A DNA stretch of 64,000 bases from Cladorhizidae sp. MBARI D1340-BT2 (GCA_028752905.1 JAQNBH010000013.1:29012739-29076738), one strand, 5' to 3'; positions 34,101 through 45,425 are shown, counted from the first letter of the stretch. Notes: generated from the sequence alone by a model not told the origin. Numbers and translations are program-made.

Positions 34101-36532
34101 AACCACTCCTCGACTCTATTCCCGCCGCACTGAGAGAAACATCAAACCTCTCCATCAATATGTCTCCAGATCTCTGTGGCAAAACGCTTGGCATCCACTG
34201 GAGCACGCGAGACGATTCTCTCCACGTCTCCACTCCCGAGGTTCATCCAAACGAGGTTGCAACCAAACGGAAGATTGCCTCAGTGGTAGCTCGAACCTTC
34301 GACATCATGGGGTGGTTCTCTCCAGCAACTCTGCCAGCCAAGGTGCTTCTCCAGGAAGCCTGGTCCACGAGACTTGGTTGGGACGAATCCCTTCCTGACT
34401 CCATTCAGATCCGCTGGCAAGCCTGGCTCAAGGAACTCCCTTCTCTCACAGACCATCCGATTCCGAGACTTCTAGGCCTCCCAGACAAAACCATCATCAG
34501 TCGCCAACTCCATGGCTTTGCAGATGCGTCGACTCTGGCCTATGGGGGAGTAGTCTACCTTCGATCCTTCTATTCCGACACCACGGTCACGGTAGACCTC
34601 ATTTCTTCCAAGGTCCGAGTCGCCCCTCTCAAGGCCACCACCATACCGAGGCTGGAGTTGTGCGGTGCCCTCCTCCTCTCACAGATCATGGACTCCGTAG
34701 CGAACGACCTGACCCTCTCAGCAAATGACAGCTTCGCCTGGTCGGACTCCTCCGCTGTGTTAGGATGGATCAACCAGACTCCATCAGAACTCTCCATCTT
34801 TGTGGCTAACCGTGTCCACAAACTTACTGTGCTGGTTTCCCCATCACAGTGGAGGTATGTTTCAACCCTGTGTAATCCTGCTGACCTTCTCTCCCGAGGC
34901 ATTTCGCCTCTCGCCCTCAGGTCCAGCAGTCTCTGGTGGAACGGTGCTCCATGGCTCAGTCAGGATCCCTCTCAATGGCCAAGGAGACCTGACATCAACC
35001 TCTCACGAGAGCTTCCCGAACTAAGGCGCATTGTGCTCCATGTCAGCCCTGCTCCCACTGAACTTGTGTCTGACGTCTCTGACTTTAACAGGAAGGAGCT
35101 CAGCCTGGCCAAGATCTCCCTACTGAGGAACAGCCAGCTGATACACTTCCACTCTGAACTCAAACTTCTCGAAGCCAAGAAGCCACTGCCTCTCAATCAT
35201 CCGTTGGCAGGCTTGGTACCGTTTCTCGACCTGCACGGTCTCCTACGAGTAGGAGGTCGACTCCAGAAGGCGGACTTGGCACAATCACAGATTCATCCTC
35301 TCATCCTCAGTCCTAAATCCGTCATAGTCTCATCCATGATCCGTGGCATACACAAACGGCTTTTACATGCAGGACCCTCCACCATGATGTCTGCACTGGC
35401 TCCTAATTTCCACATCCCTCAGATCAAACGCCTGCTGAGGAAACTGAGCCGAAGATGCATCACATGTCAACGAGTCTATGCCAGAGCCACCACTCAGAGG
35501 ATGGGGGAGCTCCCAGCCGCCAGACTGACCCCATCCAGACCATTTTCCGAAGTCGGCTTAGACTTCGCCGGTCCCTTCATGACGAAACAAGGCAACACCA
35601 GGAAGCCCACGTATGTTAAAACGTATGTTTGCGTTTACATTTGTTTCGCATCCAGGGCCATCCATCTCGAGGTCGTCAGCAACCTCTCCACGGAAGCCTT
35701 CATGGGCTGCCTCTCACGCTTTGTCTCCAGACGTGGTCTTCCTACTCGTCTCCACTCAGACAACGGCACTAATTTTACCGGTGCCCAAGCCGAGCTCCGA
35801 GCAATTCAGCAGCTCCTACGCTCTGAAGATGCGAAGGAAGTCTTCACCCTCTGGTCTGCTCAAAACGATGTGGTCTGGGACTTCACCCCAGCTAGAGCCC
35901 CGCACTTTGGCGGTCTCTGGGAGGCCGCAGTCAGGTCCATGAAGACTTTGCTGAGAAAGACCATTGGGGACCGATCCCTCACGATTGAAGAACTTATGAC
36001 CATAGTCACAGAGGCTGAAGCTGTTCTCAACAGCAGGCCTCTGCTCCAAACGCACTCTCCGGCAGACGACGGTCTTCCACCACTCACCCCAGGACACTTC
36101 CTAGTAGGAGGCCCTCTCTGTGCTCTGCCATCTCGACCTGACACGCAAACCAAGCTCCCACTCCTCCGAAGATGGAACTTGGTGAAGAGGCTATCTCATG
36201 ACATTTGGTCTTGAGGGCTAACCGACTACGTCTCCCAGCTGCAACGTCGTGCTAAATGGAGACACCCGAAGCGTCAAATGAGAGTCAATGACCTGGTGTT
36301 AGTGAAAGATGCTGACACCTTCCAGCATGTCTGGCCAATCGCCCGAGTGAGTGCTACTTACCCTGGGAAGGATGGGCTCGTCAGGGTGGTGGACATCTGC
36401 AGAAACGGCAAGGTGTATCGTCGACCTGTCGTGAAACTGGCATTGGTACTTGAAGAGTCTGAAGAAGACTCTCCAAAGGGGGAGGATGTTGAGGTCGATG
36501 AGGGTCCAGTGACACTTCCTTGTGCTAATTGA
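31166..36532 (+). CDS. BEL/Pao Gag-Pol polyprotein, one in-frame TGA
   Basis: An open frame of 1682 codons, then TGA at 36212-36214, then the same frame to 36532. Gag-like region at residues about 200-350 (LKLPTFDGTFLNWRNY, DUF1759 type). Two zinc knuckles follow at about 410-470 (CIMCKSDHSLYTC; CFNCLNPRHRSSDC). The aspartic protease has DSGA at 528-531. The RT palm has YVDD at 939-942. An RNase-H-like part carries GFADAS, and the integrase has a zinc-binding region (HAGPS..CITCQ), catalytic Asp1466 (GLDFAGPF), Asp1532 (LHSDNGTNF) and Glu1586 (GGLWEAAV). After the TGA lies the C-terminal segment (MRVNDLVLVKD..RVVDI) usual in BEL integrases (DUF5641 type). A CGA-to-TGA change would explain the stop. 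The product would make virus-like particles and insert cDNA; readthrough is possible but unproven. Antisense ORFs inside it are shadows. Confidence 0.92.
36475..36486 (+). promoter_or_regulatory. BEL polypurine tract
   Basis: The purine run aaagggggagga directly precedes the right LTR, the normal priming site for plus-strand synthesis. Confidence 0.8.
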
Positions 36533-36946
36533 TTACTTCTGAAGCCACAAGTCCCATGACTCTGAACACATAACTATATTTCATGTCTGCATCTCATTGG
36601 ACTAACACTTAGCATAATTAGGTATGCATTTTACCTTATATGGAAATCCTGGCCTGTAGACTGGCAGTCTATTTAAAGGCACCAGTCTCAGGCCAGAGTT
36701 CAGTCTTCTGTTACAGATTGTATGGACGTATGCAAGTTGAATTATCCATTTGTATGAACCTTTCTCTTCATCTCTTCGCAATCTGTTGGTCAGCGCTCTT
36801 CTCAGAGCATCGGCCATAGCATTTGTCGAGGTCTTCACAGCAACAGGAGGCTCTAGTTTCAGTCCGCCAGGGAGGAAAGGCTTTACAAACCTTTCCGCGC
36901 CAACGTTCTTCTCCAGGCACACCGGCGGCCCTCAGCACCTCGAACA
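36487..36946 (+). repeat. BEL/Pao right LTR (460 bp)
   Basis: Same length and ends as the left LTR, with four visible substitutions. It overlaps the 3' end of the polyprotein frame (stop at 36532). Followed by ACCTC, completing the target duplication. Confidence 0.95.
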
Positions 36947-37255
36947 ACCTCAACTAGCCAGGACAAGGAGAGAACCTCAACTAGCCAGGACAAGGAGAGA
37001 ACCTCAACTAGCCAGGACAAGGAGAGAACCTCAACTAGCCAGGACAAGGACATAACCTCAACTAGCCAGGACAAGGAGAGAACCTCAACTAGCCAGGACA
37101 AGGAGAGAACCTCAACTAGCCAGGATAAGGAGAGAACCTCAACTAGCCAGGACAAGGACATAACCTCAACTAGCCAGGACAAGGAGAGAACCTCAACTAG
37201 CCAGGACAAGGAGAGAACCTCAACTAGCCAGGACAAGGAGAGAACCTCAACTAGG
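36947..37255. repeat. 27-bp minisatellite, right part, about 11 copies
   Basis: Continuation of the array at 29961-30574 after the BEL insertion, with the same unit and the same gacataacc variant. Confidence 0.95.
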
Positions 37256-37978
37256 CCTGACTAACCAAGTCACGGTAAGAACTTCAGCCTTACCTGCATG
37301 CCTCTACAGACAAGCTAAATTACACTCAAGACCACAATGCCCTCACTCTAAACACTCCTCCCTCCAATCATATACTAACCCACATCCAAGTGCACACTGT
37401 AATGAACCCGACCTCTGCCAACACCCAGGAGGGGCGGTACCACCCTGCTGCACACCAATCCTATAGTAGCCAGGGTCAATTGGCGATGGAGAAGGCAAGG
37501 GTCAGAGTGCATACAAGGAGGGATTAGTCACAGGCTACCCTTTACCAACTGGGATAGTGTCTGGAGACAGCATAATACCCAACAAGGTAATTAAAGTTAT
37601 GCACAAATACCTAATTAGCCCTCCTAACACTCCTGTGATTATTGGACTAGGAATGTGTATTACTTTGCACGGCTGTCAAGTGCCTTATTGCAATGAGTTA
37701 ACAATTGGTAAAGATTCTTGCCGAGAATCTGCCAGGTCAGGCATATTTAAGGAGAGGTGAGGATCAAGGACTCTAGCAGCTAATTAGTAGCTGTCAATTT
37801 TGCCAACTAGTAGCTGTAACTATACTAAGTACTACATGATTTTGACTTGTAGACCATCAGTACTCTTCCTCCCTAATCATGGTCATCAGTCGTGTTTCTA
37901 TATATTTATATATACTGGCAAGTGATAATAAATAATAATAAATACTAGTGGATGCTAATTAGTGCATACTTGTCTCTG
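37256..37978. other. Spacer between the array and duplication copy B
   Basis: No domain recognised. A 67-codon plus-strand ORF (37557-37760) has no signature and no support. Several AATAAATAATAA repeats occur near 37927. Confidence 0.45.
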
Positions 37979-40915
37979 CCCACAGCCTTCAAAAGGTCAG
38001 TCAGCCAGTGGTTGCTGGAAGCATTTATATCCAAGAGGCCTCCACCTGGCGAAGATGAGGGTAGGAAACCTCCCTCCACCACATCCTGAGGGGGAGGGAT
38101 CACAGGCTGCTAGGCCACACCCATAATCATTATTTTAATTAGAAGTTTCCTTCTGGACAAAGGAAGTCTTCAACTCTTACAAGTTCCATTATCTGTTGTG
38201 AGTGGAGGACAATAAAAGCTTCATTGAATCATGCATTATAATTCATCAATTAATTGCCAACAAAAAACTAAAATATAAAAATCTTACTAGAGTCAAAGTT
38301 ACTAGCATACACAAACCCATCTCGATCTACACAGACATGAACATAGCAGCATCTGCCACCAAATGAGGTGACATAGTCTCCCTCAGTGGTGAACACTACT
38401 ATCTTACATACAACATCATCTACCACATACACATACTGACCAGCTACACACACACCACATGGAGACTTCAACCTCTTCACACAATCCTCATCACAGCCAA
38501 AGGAGCGTAGGAATGCTCCATCATTACTGAAGACTTGAATACTAGAGCTCCCATGACTACTGACGTACACGTTTTGATGACTGTCATGAGATAGGCAACA
38601 CAATGTGTTTTTATCTGCACCAACAATCTGTCTCACATATTTCAGTTCTCTGTCGTACACCATGATCCTACCTCCATTGCCACATTCAGTAACCATCACT
38701 TCATCTCCAAGTACTGCAACATCGAGATGTCCTGGACCTTTCACTTGCTGGACTCTGTGCACTTGAACCTTGCTGCAGTTCTTGTTCGACTTGAAGATTC
38801 GATCAGTGCCTTCATCAGTGAAATAGATGTTGTCTTCACTGTCTACAGCAATACCTTGTAAATGTTTAAATTTATGTTCCGAGTGATTGATACTTCTCAA
38901 TATTTTCCCCTCTCTATCGAACACAATGACATCTCCTCCATATTTGGCGACTATAAACTCACCTACGGAGTTAACAGTGATACCAACAGGGCCTGTTACA
39001 CCACCCCACACCTTGACAGGCTTGTCTAGTTGAGTGGGCGGGATGGGGACAAGCACAGGGAAGGGACTGCCTGCTACTTGATGCCCGTCCAATGAGATAG
39101 TAAGTTCATGTCGTCCACGGTGAGTGGGTGTGAACTGGATGCGATATTGATTGGCTCCAATTTCTTTGGTACTGGATTTGATGTGATCTCCACTGTGCAG
39201 ACACTTCATATTGCAGTCTATTTGAACAGCACGTGTTGATGGCTTGTTGCCACAGAGTTGAGTGGTGCACAAGACCACTTCTGATAACTTCCCAGCCTCA
39301 GCCTTGCTGGACACACTGTTGATGACTAGAGTGATAAGTCGAGTTATCTTAGCCTGGGTCTGGAGGAGCTGCTCCAGGGCCTCAGCACAGCTCACCTCCA
39401 CCGCTACATCAACCTCCTCCATTGGCGTAAGCTTCTGCCCCGACTTGGCGCTGTCTTCAATTATTTTTTCCTGGATCCTACTCTCCAACTCAGCATGTGT
39501 GCACATGACCTCATCGTTGGAACAATGCTTGACACACTGCTCGGTGTAGTCCACAATGCTCTGCACCTCTGCAAGGGAAATGGAAATGTCCTCCTTTTGT
39601 CCTCCAAGCTTCTCCAATTTCTCACACACTCTCTTTTTGGCCTCCTCTAACATCTTCTGTTTGTGCCTTTCAATGATAGCGTGCAGCTCCTCGAAGGACT
39701 TCCCGATGGTGTTGGCTACAGACTCTCCCTGGGCTGCTAGCTCAGATTCCGTGGTCTGTATCTCTTCAACAGCACAAGACAGATTGGACGCCACTTTTCT
39801 CAGAGGCCTCAAGCTCTCCAGCAGCTCTTTTCTTTTCTTCTCAGCTGCTAAGTTGGTGAAGTCAAAGTGGTGGTCCCTGTGGTCCTTTAGTGTGCAGTCA
39901 CGGCAAATTAAAAAATCACAGTCGAAGCAGAACAGCTTGAACGACTTTGTGTGAAGTTGGCACTTCTTAGCAGGATGATCTTTGGGGAGGACATCTTTAG
40001 CTCTCTCCTTCTTCACCTCATCCAAAGAGAGAACTTCATGACCATCAAAGACAACTTTCATCCTCAGATGTGCCTCCACGCATTTCTCACATATGAACTT
40101 GTCACATTGTCGGCAAAATGATTCAGCTTTGACTGAAGAGGTCGTGCATATCTCACACTTCACCTGCTCCTTGCTAAGAGCTCTCTTCTGCTTGGCATAC
40201 AGTTCTTTGAGGCGGTTGATATGGAAAGCCGTTTTGAGGCAGTCTACATTGCCTTCAGACAGGGTGGTTTCATTGCGACACTCTGGGCAAGGGAAAGGCT
40301 GGTCTTTGCCTGTCCTGAGGGCTAGCTTGAGGATGCAGTGCTTGCAGTAGCAATGAAGGCAAGGGAGGGCCTTGGGCAGAGTGTAGTGCTCCTGGCAGAT
40401 GGAACATGTGATCTCCTTCTCTAACTCCATCAAATACTTCTCAGCCTCCTCCATGTCTCTAGCCATGGTTGCAATTTTTAGAGAGAACTAATAGTTGAGA
40501 AACACTTTAGATACAGAACTCCAGCAGACACAAGAGCTACAGGAAACAGTGCAAATCGGGTGTGGCCTTAATTATATTCATGAGTGGTGATGCAATGCTG
40601 CTCCCACAAAAGAGGGTGTGTCATCTGGTATTGCACATGTGCAGAGACAAGACTGGGATTGTGTCACATGTTGATAGTAAGGCAGTACTACACATAAGAT
40701 GTATAATTATATTATAGTCTCAACTTTCCTTGATGCTGTAGAGAGAGGAGAGTGGTTGTCATGCAGCCATACATATGTATTGCCCAAGCAGATAAGGAGA
40801 ACTCTCCCAGGCCTACTGCACACTACATGTCCCATGCACTCCACCAGACCTGATTCAGGTGTAGCCTAGGAAACACACTGGTGTGTGTATGTGGGCTAGT
40901 AGCCACAAGGGATAT
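37979..40915. repeat. Segmental duplication copy B, block 1
   Basis: Matches 1-2907. It contains the intact TRIM-NHL gene with both flanks. Homology stops near 40915, where B has a phrase (tttttgtctccaaacagg) that recurs at 46128. Confidence 0.9.
38268..40466 (-). CDS. TRIM-NHL protein (RING, two B-boxes, coiled coil, filamin repeat, NHL repeats)
   Basis: A single open frame of 732 codons with no intron needed. The RING finger at residues 21-63 has all eight ligands (C21, C24, C36, H38, C41, C44, C60, C63), so ubiquitin-ligase activity is plausible. The first B-box starts at C104 (CEICTT..CRQC..CEKC..H) and the second near C169 (CQLHTKSFKLFCFDC..CRDC). Coiled coil about 210-340, with Glu/Lys-rich heptads. 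A filamin/ABP280-type repeat ends near 472 (YRIQFTPTHRGRHELTISLDG, HQVAGSPFPV). NHL beta-propeller repeats run from about 485 to the end. This is the architecture of TRIM2/3/71; such proteins act in the cytoplasm and often bind RNA or cytoskeletal partners through NHL. The target here is unknown. The start is chosen because the RING follows at once. A candidate polyadenylation signal (ATTAAA, minus strand) lies near 38135. Confidence 0.95.
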   Translation of the reverse strand: MARDMEEAEKYLMELEKEITCSICQEHYTLPKALPCLHCYCKHCILKLALRTGKDQPFPCPECRNETTLSEGNVDCLKTAFHINRLKELYAKQKRALSKEQVKCEICTTSSVKAESFCRQCDKFICEKCVEAHLRMKVVFDGHEVLSLDEVKKERAKDVLPKDHPAKKCQLHTKSFKLFCFDCDFLICRDCTLKDHRDHHFDFTNLAAEKKRKELLESLRPLRKVASNLSCAVEEIQTTESELAAQGESVANTIGKSFEELHAIIERHKQKMLEEAKKRVCEKLEKLGGQKEDISISLAEVQSIVDYTEQCVKHCSNDEVMCTHAELESRIQEKIIEDSAKSGQKLTPMEEVDVAVEVSCAEALEQLLQTQAKITRLITLVINSVSSKAEAGKLSEVVLCTTQLCGNKPSTRAVQIDCNMKCLHSGDHIKSSTKEIGANQYRIQFTPTHRGRHELTISLDGHQVAGSPFPVLVPIPPTQLDKPVKVWGGVTGPVGITVNSVGEFIVAKYGGDVIVFDREGKILRSINHSEHKFKHLQGIAVDSEDNIYFTDEGTDRIFKSNKNCSKVQVHRVQQVKGPGHLDVAVLGDEVMVTECGNGGRIMVYDRELKYVRQIVGADKNTLCCLSHDSHQNVYVSSHGSSSIQVFSNDGAFLRSFGCDEDCVKRLKSPCGVCVAGQYVYVVDDVVCKIVVFTTEGDYVTSFGGRCCYVHVCVDRDGFVYASNFDSSKIFIF

Positions 40916-41280
40916 ATATCCTTTTTGTCTCCAAACAGGTGGTGAGATATATGGGGGTAGAGCTCTCTCTCTTCATTATTATATAACTTGCCCCTCGAGT
41001 TGTCCTCACAGAAAATAGCTCAAGCAATACAGAACACTGTCCACCTGCCGGCCCTACACCATCCAGGGCTGCTCTGCCAGCCACACATGATGAACACTAG
41101 GATTACAATCATCAAGGAACTGAGTGGGAAGTACCTGGTGCAGCCAAGAGGCTAATATGAAGAGTAAGAATAAGTCAACAAATACCTGGAGGAGTATATT
41201 AAGTTGATTATAGTAAAGTAGTTAAAAGTCAAAGTGCCAATAAGAGGTGTTGAATATAGTGCTTAAATTGTCCAAGTGAT
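40916..41280. other. Spacer left of the LINE
   Basis: No gene recognised. The right part probably includes the 3' tail of the minus-strand LINE that follows. Confidence 0.4.
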
Positions 41281-44200
41281 TTAATGTAATTGGGAGAGAG
41301 TCCCAGAGCCTAGCAGTAGTAGGGGAAATGAGAGGAAAGCAGACTGAGTTCTGCAAGGGATTAGCAGATGATTACTGGTCTGGGGTGGAAGGATCGGAGG
41401 TTGTGGCAGGGAGGAAGGTTGGCTTGGTGGGAGGCTAGAAGGAAAATCTGTTATTGTGAAGAAGTTTGAAGAAGAAGTCAAGTTTGGCATTATGGCAACG
41501 AGAGGATAGAAATGGAGGATAAAGCTTAGTGAGTATGACCATTGTTTACTACACAATTTACAGGTAAAGTCTCTCAAGATGAGATGAAAGATAAGACAAT
41601 TCAGAGTTCCTGAGGAAAGAACAGTACTCCAGATGAAGGATAAGACAAGTGTAGAGGCAAAGAAGAGTAGAAGTGCTTGACTAGCAGTAGAAATGACGGT
41701 AGAGAAGACCAAGTAATTTACTGGTCTTGGAAGAGATGTAAAAATGTGATGGGTCCAGGATAGAGATGAAGAAAAGAGGATTCCCGGGTACTTGAACAAC
41801 TGAAGTGGAGAACTAGTGGTGGTGCACAGAGGTGGTAGGGCCATATTAAAAGGGGGGACTACACCTGAAACCACCAAAACTTGAATGCATTTTTGTAGCC
41901 ATCATAACTTTCTATCCCTTTCTTCTGTGAAGATACTTTTGATACCAACTTGTTGCTCATTCTGTGTGCTTTAAGATGATATGTGAAATGTCTCTGTAGG
42001 CACATTTTCTTAGAAGATACATCCAAAAAGTCAAGGATCACTCCAAAAATTGCACCCTCCAAACTGCGGCGACCCAAGTTCCTGGTCTACAGTTGCCCAA
42101 ATTTGGTTTGTAGCTTACCAAGACATTTAGGTGTGATATAACGGAGGCATATTTTTCAACACATCTCCTGTTCATTAGTTCTAAGGCATTTCATTTCCAA
42201 CCACACAAAATAAACGCAAAATCGGTGACAGTCACCTCTTTTAATCACCATAACTCGGCAATGCTTCAAGTAAAAAAAAGAATTGAAACTGTTATATCAC
42301 AGATCACTAAAAGAGCTCTCAAATGAATCCTCAAATATTGAAATTGAGTCAAGTGTGTCAAAGTTATGTTCACCGCAAAATCAGAACAAAATAGATTTTC
42401 AAAATTCCTGGTTGAAGGAGGGACAGTTGCATTTTTGGGGGGAGAGTAACCCACATGTATTTTTCCCCTTTTTTCTTCTTGCGGTTACCACTTTATAACT
42501 CCATAGATTCCGTAAACTTCATGGTATGGACTTGATATATAGCTCAAAAGATAGGTCTCTCTTTGTGCTCTCTGTTGATACTAAAATATATTTCATAGAT
42601 ATAACTATAGCCAAATTACAGGAGCTACAAGTGGAGGGAACCTCAAAAACCTGAATGCGGCAGCATAAATATCTCCTTATTGCCAAGTGCTAGAGAGGTG
42701 AAATTAGCACCAGTGGCTAGAGGAAGCCCTACTCTATTCAATGAGTGTTTTCATTAGTGCTAAAACTTAACTATGTGGTCAATCGCGCGGGTGGAAAATG
42801 AATTTCGTTAATAATCCATAAAACTCATTTTCCACCCGACGTACTTACATTTTAGCGAACACTCTAGCCACTGGTGCTAATTTCAACTCTCTAGCACTTG
42901 GCAATCTGGAGATATTTATGCAGGCATTCAGGTTTTTGAGGTTCCCTCCACTTTAGGTCTAGTAACTAGGCTATAGTTATACCTATGAAAAATATTTTAG
43001 TATCAACAGAGAGCACACATAGAGACCTATCTTTTGAGCTATATATCAAGTCCATACCATGAAGTTTACAGAATCTATGGAGCTATAAAGTGGTAACCGC
43101 AAGTTTATTTGTTTTAATTTTAAAAATGCTGCTGTCCCCCCCCCCCCCCTTTAGTGTTCCTTGTTGGTTTCTCTTCAAATCAATGAGAAATTGCATGGAC
43201 AAAAACCATCATAACTTTGAAATGGAGCATCCAATAGCTCTAAAACTTTAGAATTGGCTATAATAGTATATTATGTATAGCAACAGTTTGAACTGATAAA
43301 AAATTTTTTTTTTTAATCCCAGGTGTATTCCCCCCTAATTAAGAAGAGATTGTTTATAAGAAATAAGCATGCATTTAGACTTCATTAGATTAAGTGTGAG
43401 AGATTGGGGAGCAAGCCAGGCAGAGATACAGTTTAGGTCTTTCTGAAAGACAGAATGGGGCGTAAAAGTAGGATTTCATCAGCGTAGAGAATAAGCTTAA
43501 AGGAGACAGACAAGGGCACGTTACACACACCATTGACATATGTGATAAAGAAAAGAGGACCTATTATAGATCCCTGAGGGACACCAGAAGATACAGGCAC
43601 AGGTGAGGAGGTGGTGCCTGTGACCATCACTTGTTGCAAACGTGCTGAAAGGTAGGAATGAAGCCAGTTAGTGAGGTAACGAAGGAACTGCAGGAAGGAA
43701 AGAAGATCAATTAACGGTTTGTGAGTAACAGAATCAAAGGCCTTTTTGAGATCTAGAAAACAAGTACCTATCAGTTTGAAGAAGAGAGTGAAAGGAATGA
43801 TTTGCCAAGAGAAGGGCTGATGAAGTGGACCAGTGGGGAAGAAAACCAAATTGAGAAGAAGAGTTCAATACAGAATTTGTCAAGGAGAGAGTGAATGTGC
43901 TTTACAAGCAGCTTACAAATTGGAGAGAGAAATGAAATGGGCCGGTAGTCAGAGGGATTGACAATGAGCATTTAGGCTGGGAACAATGAAGGAGTTTTTC
44001 CAATCAACTGGAAGACGTCCTTGAGACAAGGATAAGTTAAAGATATATGTAAGTGGAGCAACTATGGATGGATAGGCATGTGGATTTGAGCATTCTAGAG
44101 GAGGTCAAATCAAGGCCAGAAGCTGTGGAAGAAGGTAAATGAGAAATCAAGCCAGAGAGAATCAGGAAGACAGGATGGTTGAGGTGGTTCAACAGATGTC
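41281..44200 (-). mobile_element. CR1/Jockey-like LINE reverse transcriptase, split by a foldback element
   Basis: Minus strand. The N-terminal part near 44200-43860 is frame-shifted (SGLDLTSSRMLKS, DYRPISFLSPICKLL). The palm at 43849-43433 is open with FLDLKKAFDSVTH, SGVPQGSIIGPL and LYADEILLL, where Glu replaces the second catalytic Asp of YADD. The sequence reads on (MKSKCMLISYKQSLLN) to 43340, is interrupted, and resumes at 41850 with LFKYPGILFSSSLSWTHHI and LRDFTCKLCSKQW, down to 41281. The 5' part (endonuclease) is missing and the RT catalytic site is altered, so it is dead. Not present in copy A. Confidence 0.85.
41851..43337. mobile_element. Foldback element nested in the LINE
   Basis: The ends are mirror images: ggggggactacacctg at the left and, in reverse complement, ggggggaatacacctg at the right. 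Long internal arms (about 42485-42780 and 42860-43105) pair almost throughout. Landmarks include ggttaccactttata, gatatatagctcaaaagata, ggaacctcaaaaacctgaat and tagcacttggcaat. The centre is a near-palindrome (gtggaaaatgaatttcg against aactcattttccac). No ORF of note. Diverged copies of the same family lie at 56400-57383 and 60080-60930. Confidence 0.8.
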
Positions 44201-44344
44201 ACTTCTGGGCTGCAGTCAGGGACTGTGCAGTGCCACAGGAAGTTCTGGATGACTTAAATTGAGAGTAAATACTAGCAATGTCCAGCAGAGTACAGGCGGG
44301 TTGAGGATTGCCATCTGCACCACCATCAGAGAGGTGTTGTGTGA

Positions 44345-44770
44345 CACAGCAGGGGAGGGGAGGACATGAGCACAAACAGGCAGGGGAGGGGAGGACATGA
44401 GCACAGGCAAGCAGGGGAGGGGAGGACATGAGCACAGGCAAGCAGGGGAGGGGAGGACATGAGCACAGGCAAGCAGGGGAGGGGAGGACATGAGCACAGG
44501 CAAGCAGGGGAGGGGAGGACATGAGCACAGGCAAGCAGGGGAGGGGAGAACATGAGCACAGGCAAGCAGGGGAGGGGAGAACATGAGCACAGGCAAGCAG
44601 GGGAGGGGAGGACATGAGCACAGGCAAGCAGGGGAGGGGAGGACATGAGCACAGGCAAGCAGGGGAGGGGAGGACATGAGCACAGGCAAGCAGGGGAGGG
44701 GAGGACATGAGCACAGGCAAGCAGGGGAGGGGAGGACATGGGCACAGGCAAGCAGGGGAGGGGAGGGTGT
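44345..44770. repeat. 31-bp minisatellite, about 14 copies
   Basis: The unit contains ggacatgagcacaggcaagc followed by aggggagggga; the period is exactly 31 and units are nearly identical. Pro/Leu/Cys-rich minus-strand ORFs are artefacts. The G-rich strand (ggggagggg per unit) could form G-quadruplexes. Confidence 0.95.
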
Positions 44771-44799
44771 GAGCAGTGAGACCTGGGAGATTCCCATCA

Positions 44800-45132
44800 T
44801 GCAGAGGTGGCAGCTGAAGCCACCAAACTGCAAAGTTGAGAAGGTCAGGATTGTAGCGACCCTTTCACGGACCTGACGATGACGAGGAGCAACTGGAAAC
44901 TAATGAAATACTAGTCCATGACTGAGGACTAGCAAAACCTTTCTTTCCAACTGGGCTAGGACCCTTGCCTCCATTTTCTCTCATTGTGTTTTGTGGTTGT
45001 GTCAGCTCAACAGGTCCTGGGAGGAGCCATTGTGGAGGCCAAATGAGTTACATGCCCAGTCCGACCTTCATTTAGAAGCTGAAATTATTTCAACCCAGTG
45101 GTACCCATTGGAAATAACTACTCCCACTTTTT

Positions 45133-45172
<40 letters not shown>

Positions 45173-45425
45173 TTAGCCAACACAATGAGGTTTTGGTAGT
45201 TAACAGGTGGTCTGGGGTAACCTTCAGTCAGTTATAAATAGCATGCAAGGGTGGCCACTATTCAAAGTGACATTATATGTTGTGAGTGGCAAACTCTCTA
45301 TTCTGACTTGTCTACAAGAGGCACACATAAGCAGTTATGATTTCTCCAGTAACAAGAGGCACACACAAGCAGTTATGGCTGCTCCAGTAACAAGGGGCAC
45401 ACACAAGTTGATTGTATCATGGTCG
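44800..45425. repeat. Segmental duplication copy B, block 2, with a short 38-bp array
   Basis: Matches copy A 3085-3540 and the ends of the 3830-5345 region, including gcatgcaagggtggccac (near 45239) and two to three units of the 38-bp repeat at 45305-45410, ending in the same phrase (ttgtgtcat / attgtatcat). A (CA)n tract lies at 45138-45168. Confidence 0.85.

Larger units (their letters stand above)
30575..36946 (+). mobile_element. Complete BEL/Pao LTR retrotransposon
   Basis: The parts are LTR, primer-binding site, Gag-Pol, polypurine tract and LTR, bounded by the 5-bp duplication ACCTC expected for this superfamily. The insertion site is a unit of the 27-bp minisatellite. Structure is complete; only one nonsense codon separates it from an intact coding capacity. 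Confidence 0.93.

Noticed and set aside
31430..36153. Numerous minus-strand and shifted-frame ORFs within the BEL element
   Set aside because: They overlap a full-length polyprotein with all expected motifs.
44199..44833. Pro/Leu/Cys-rich minus-strand ORFs as membrane proteins
   Set aside because: Products of a 31-bp G-rich array with no supporting structure.
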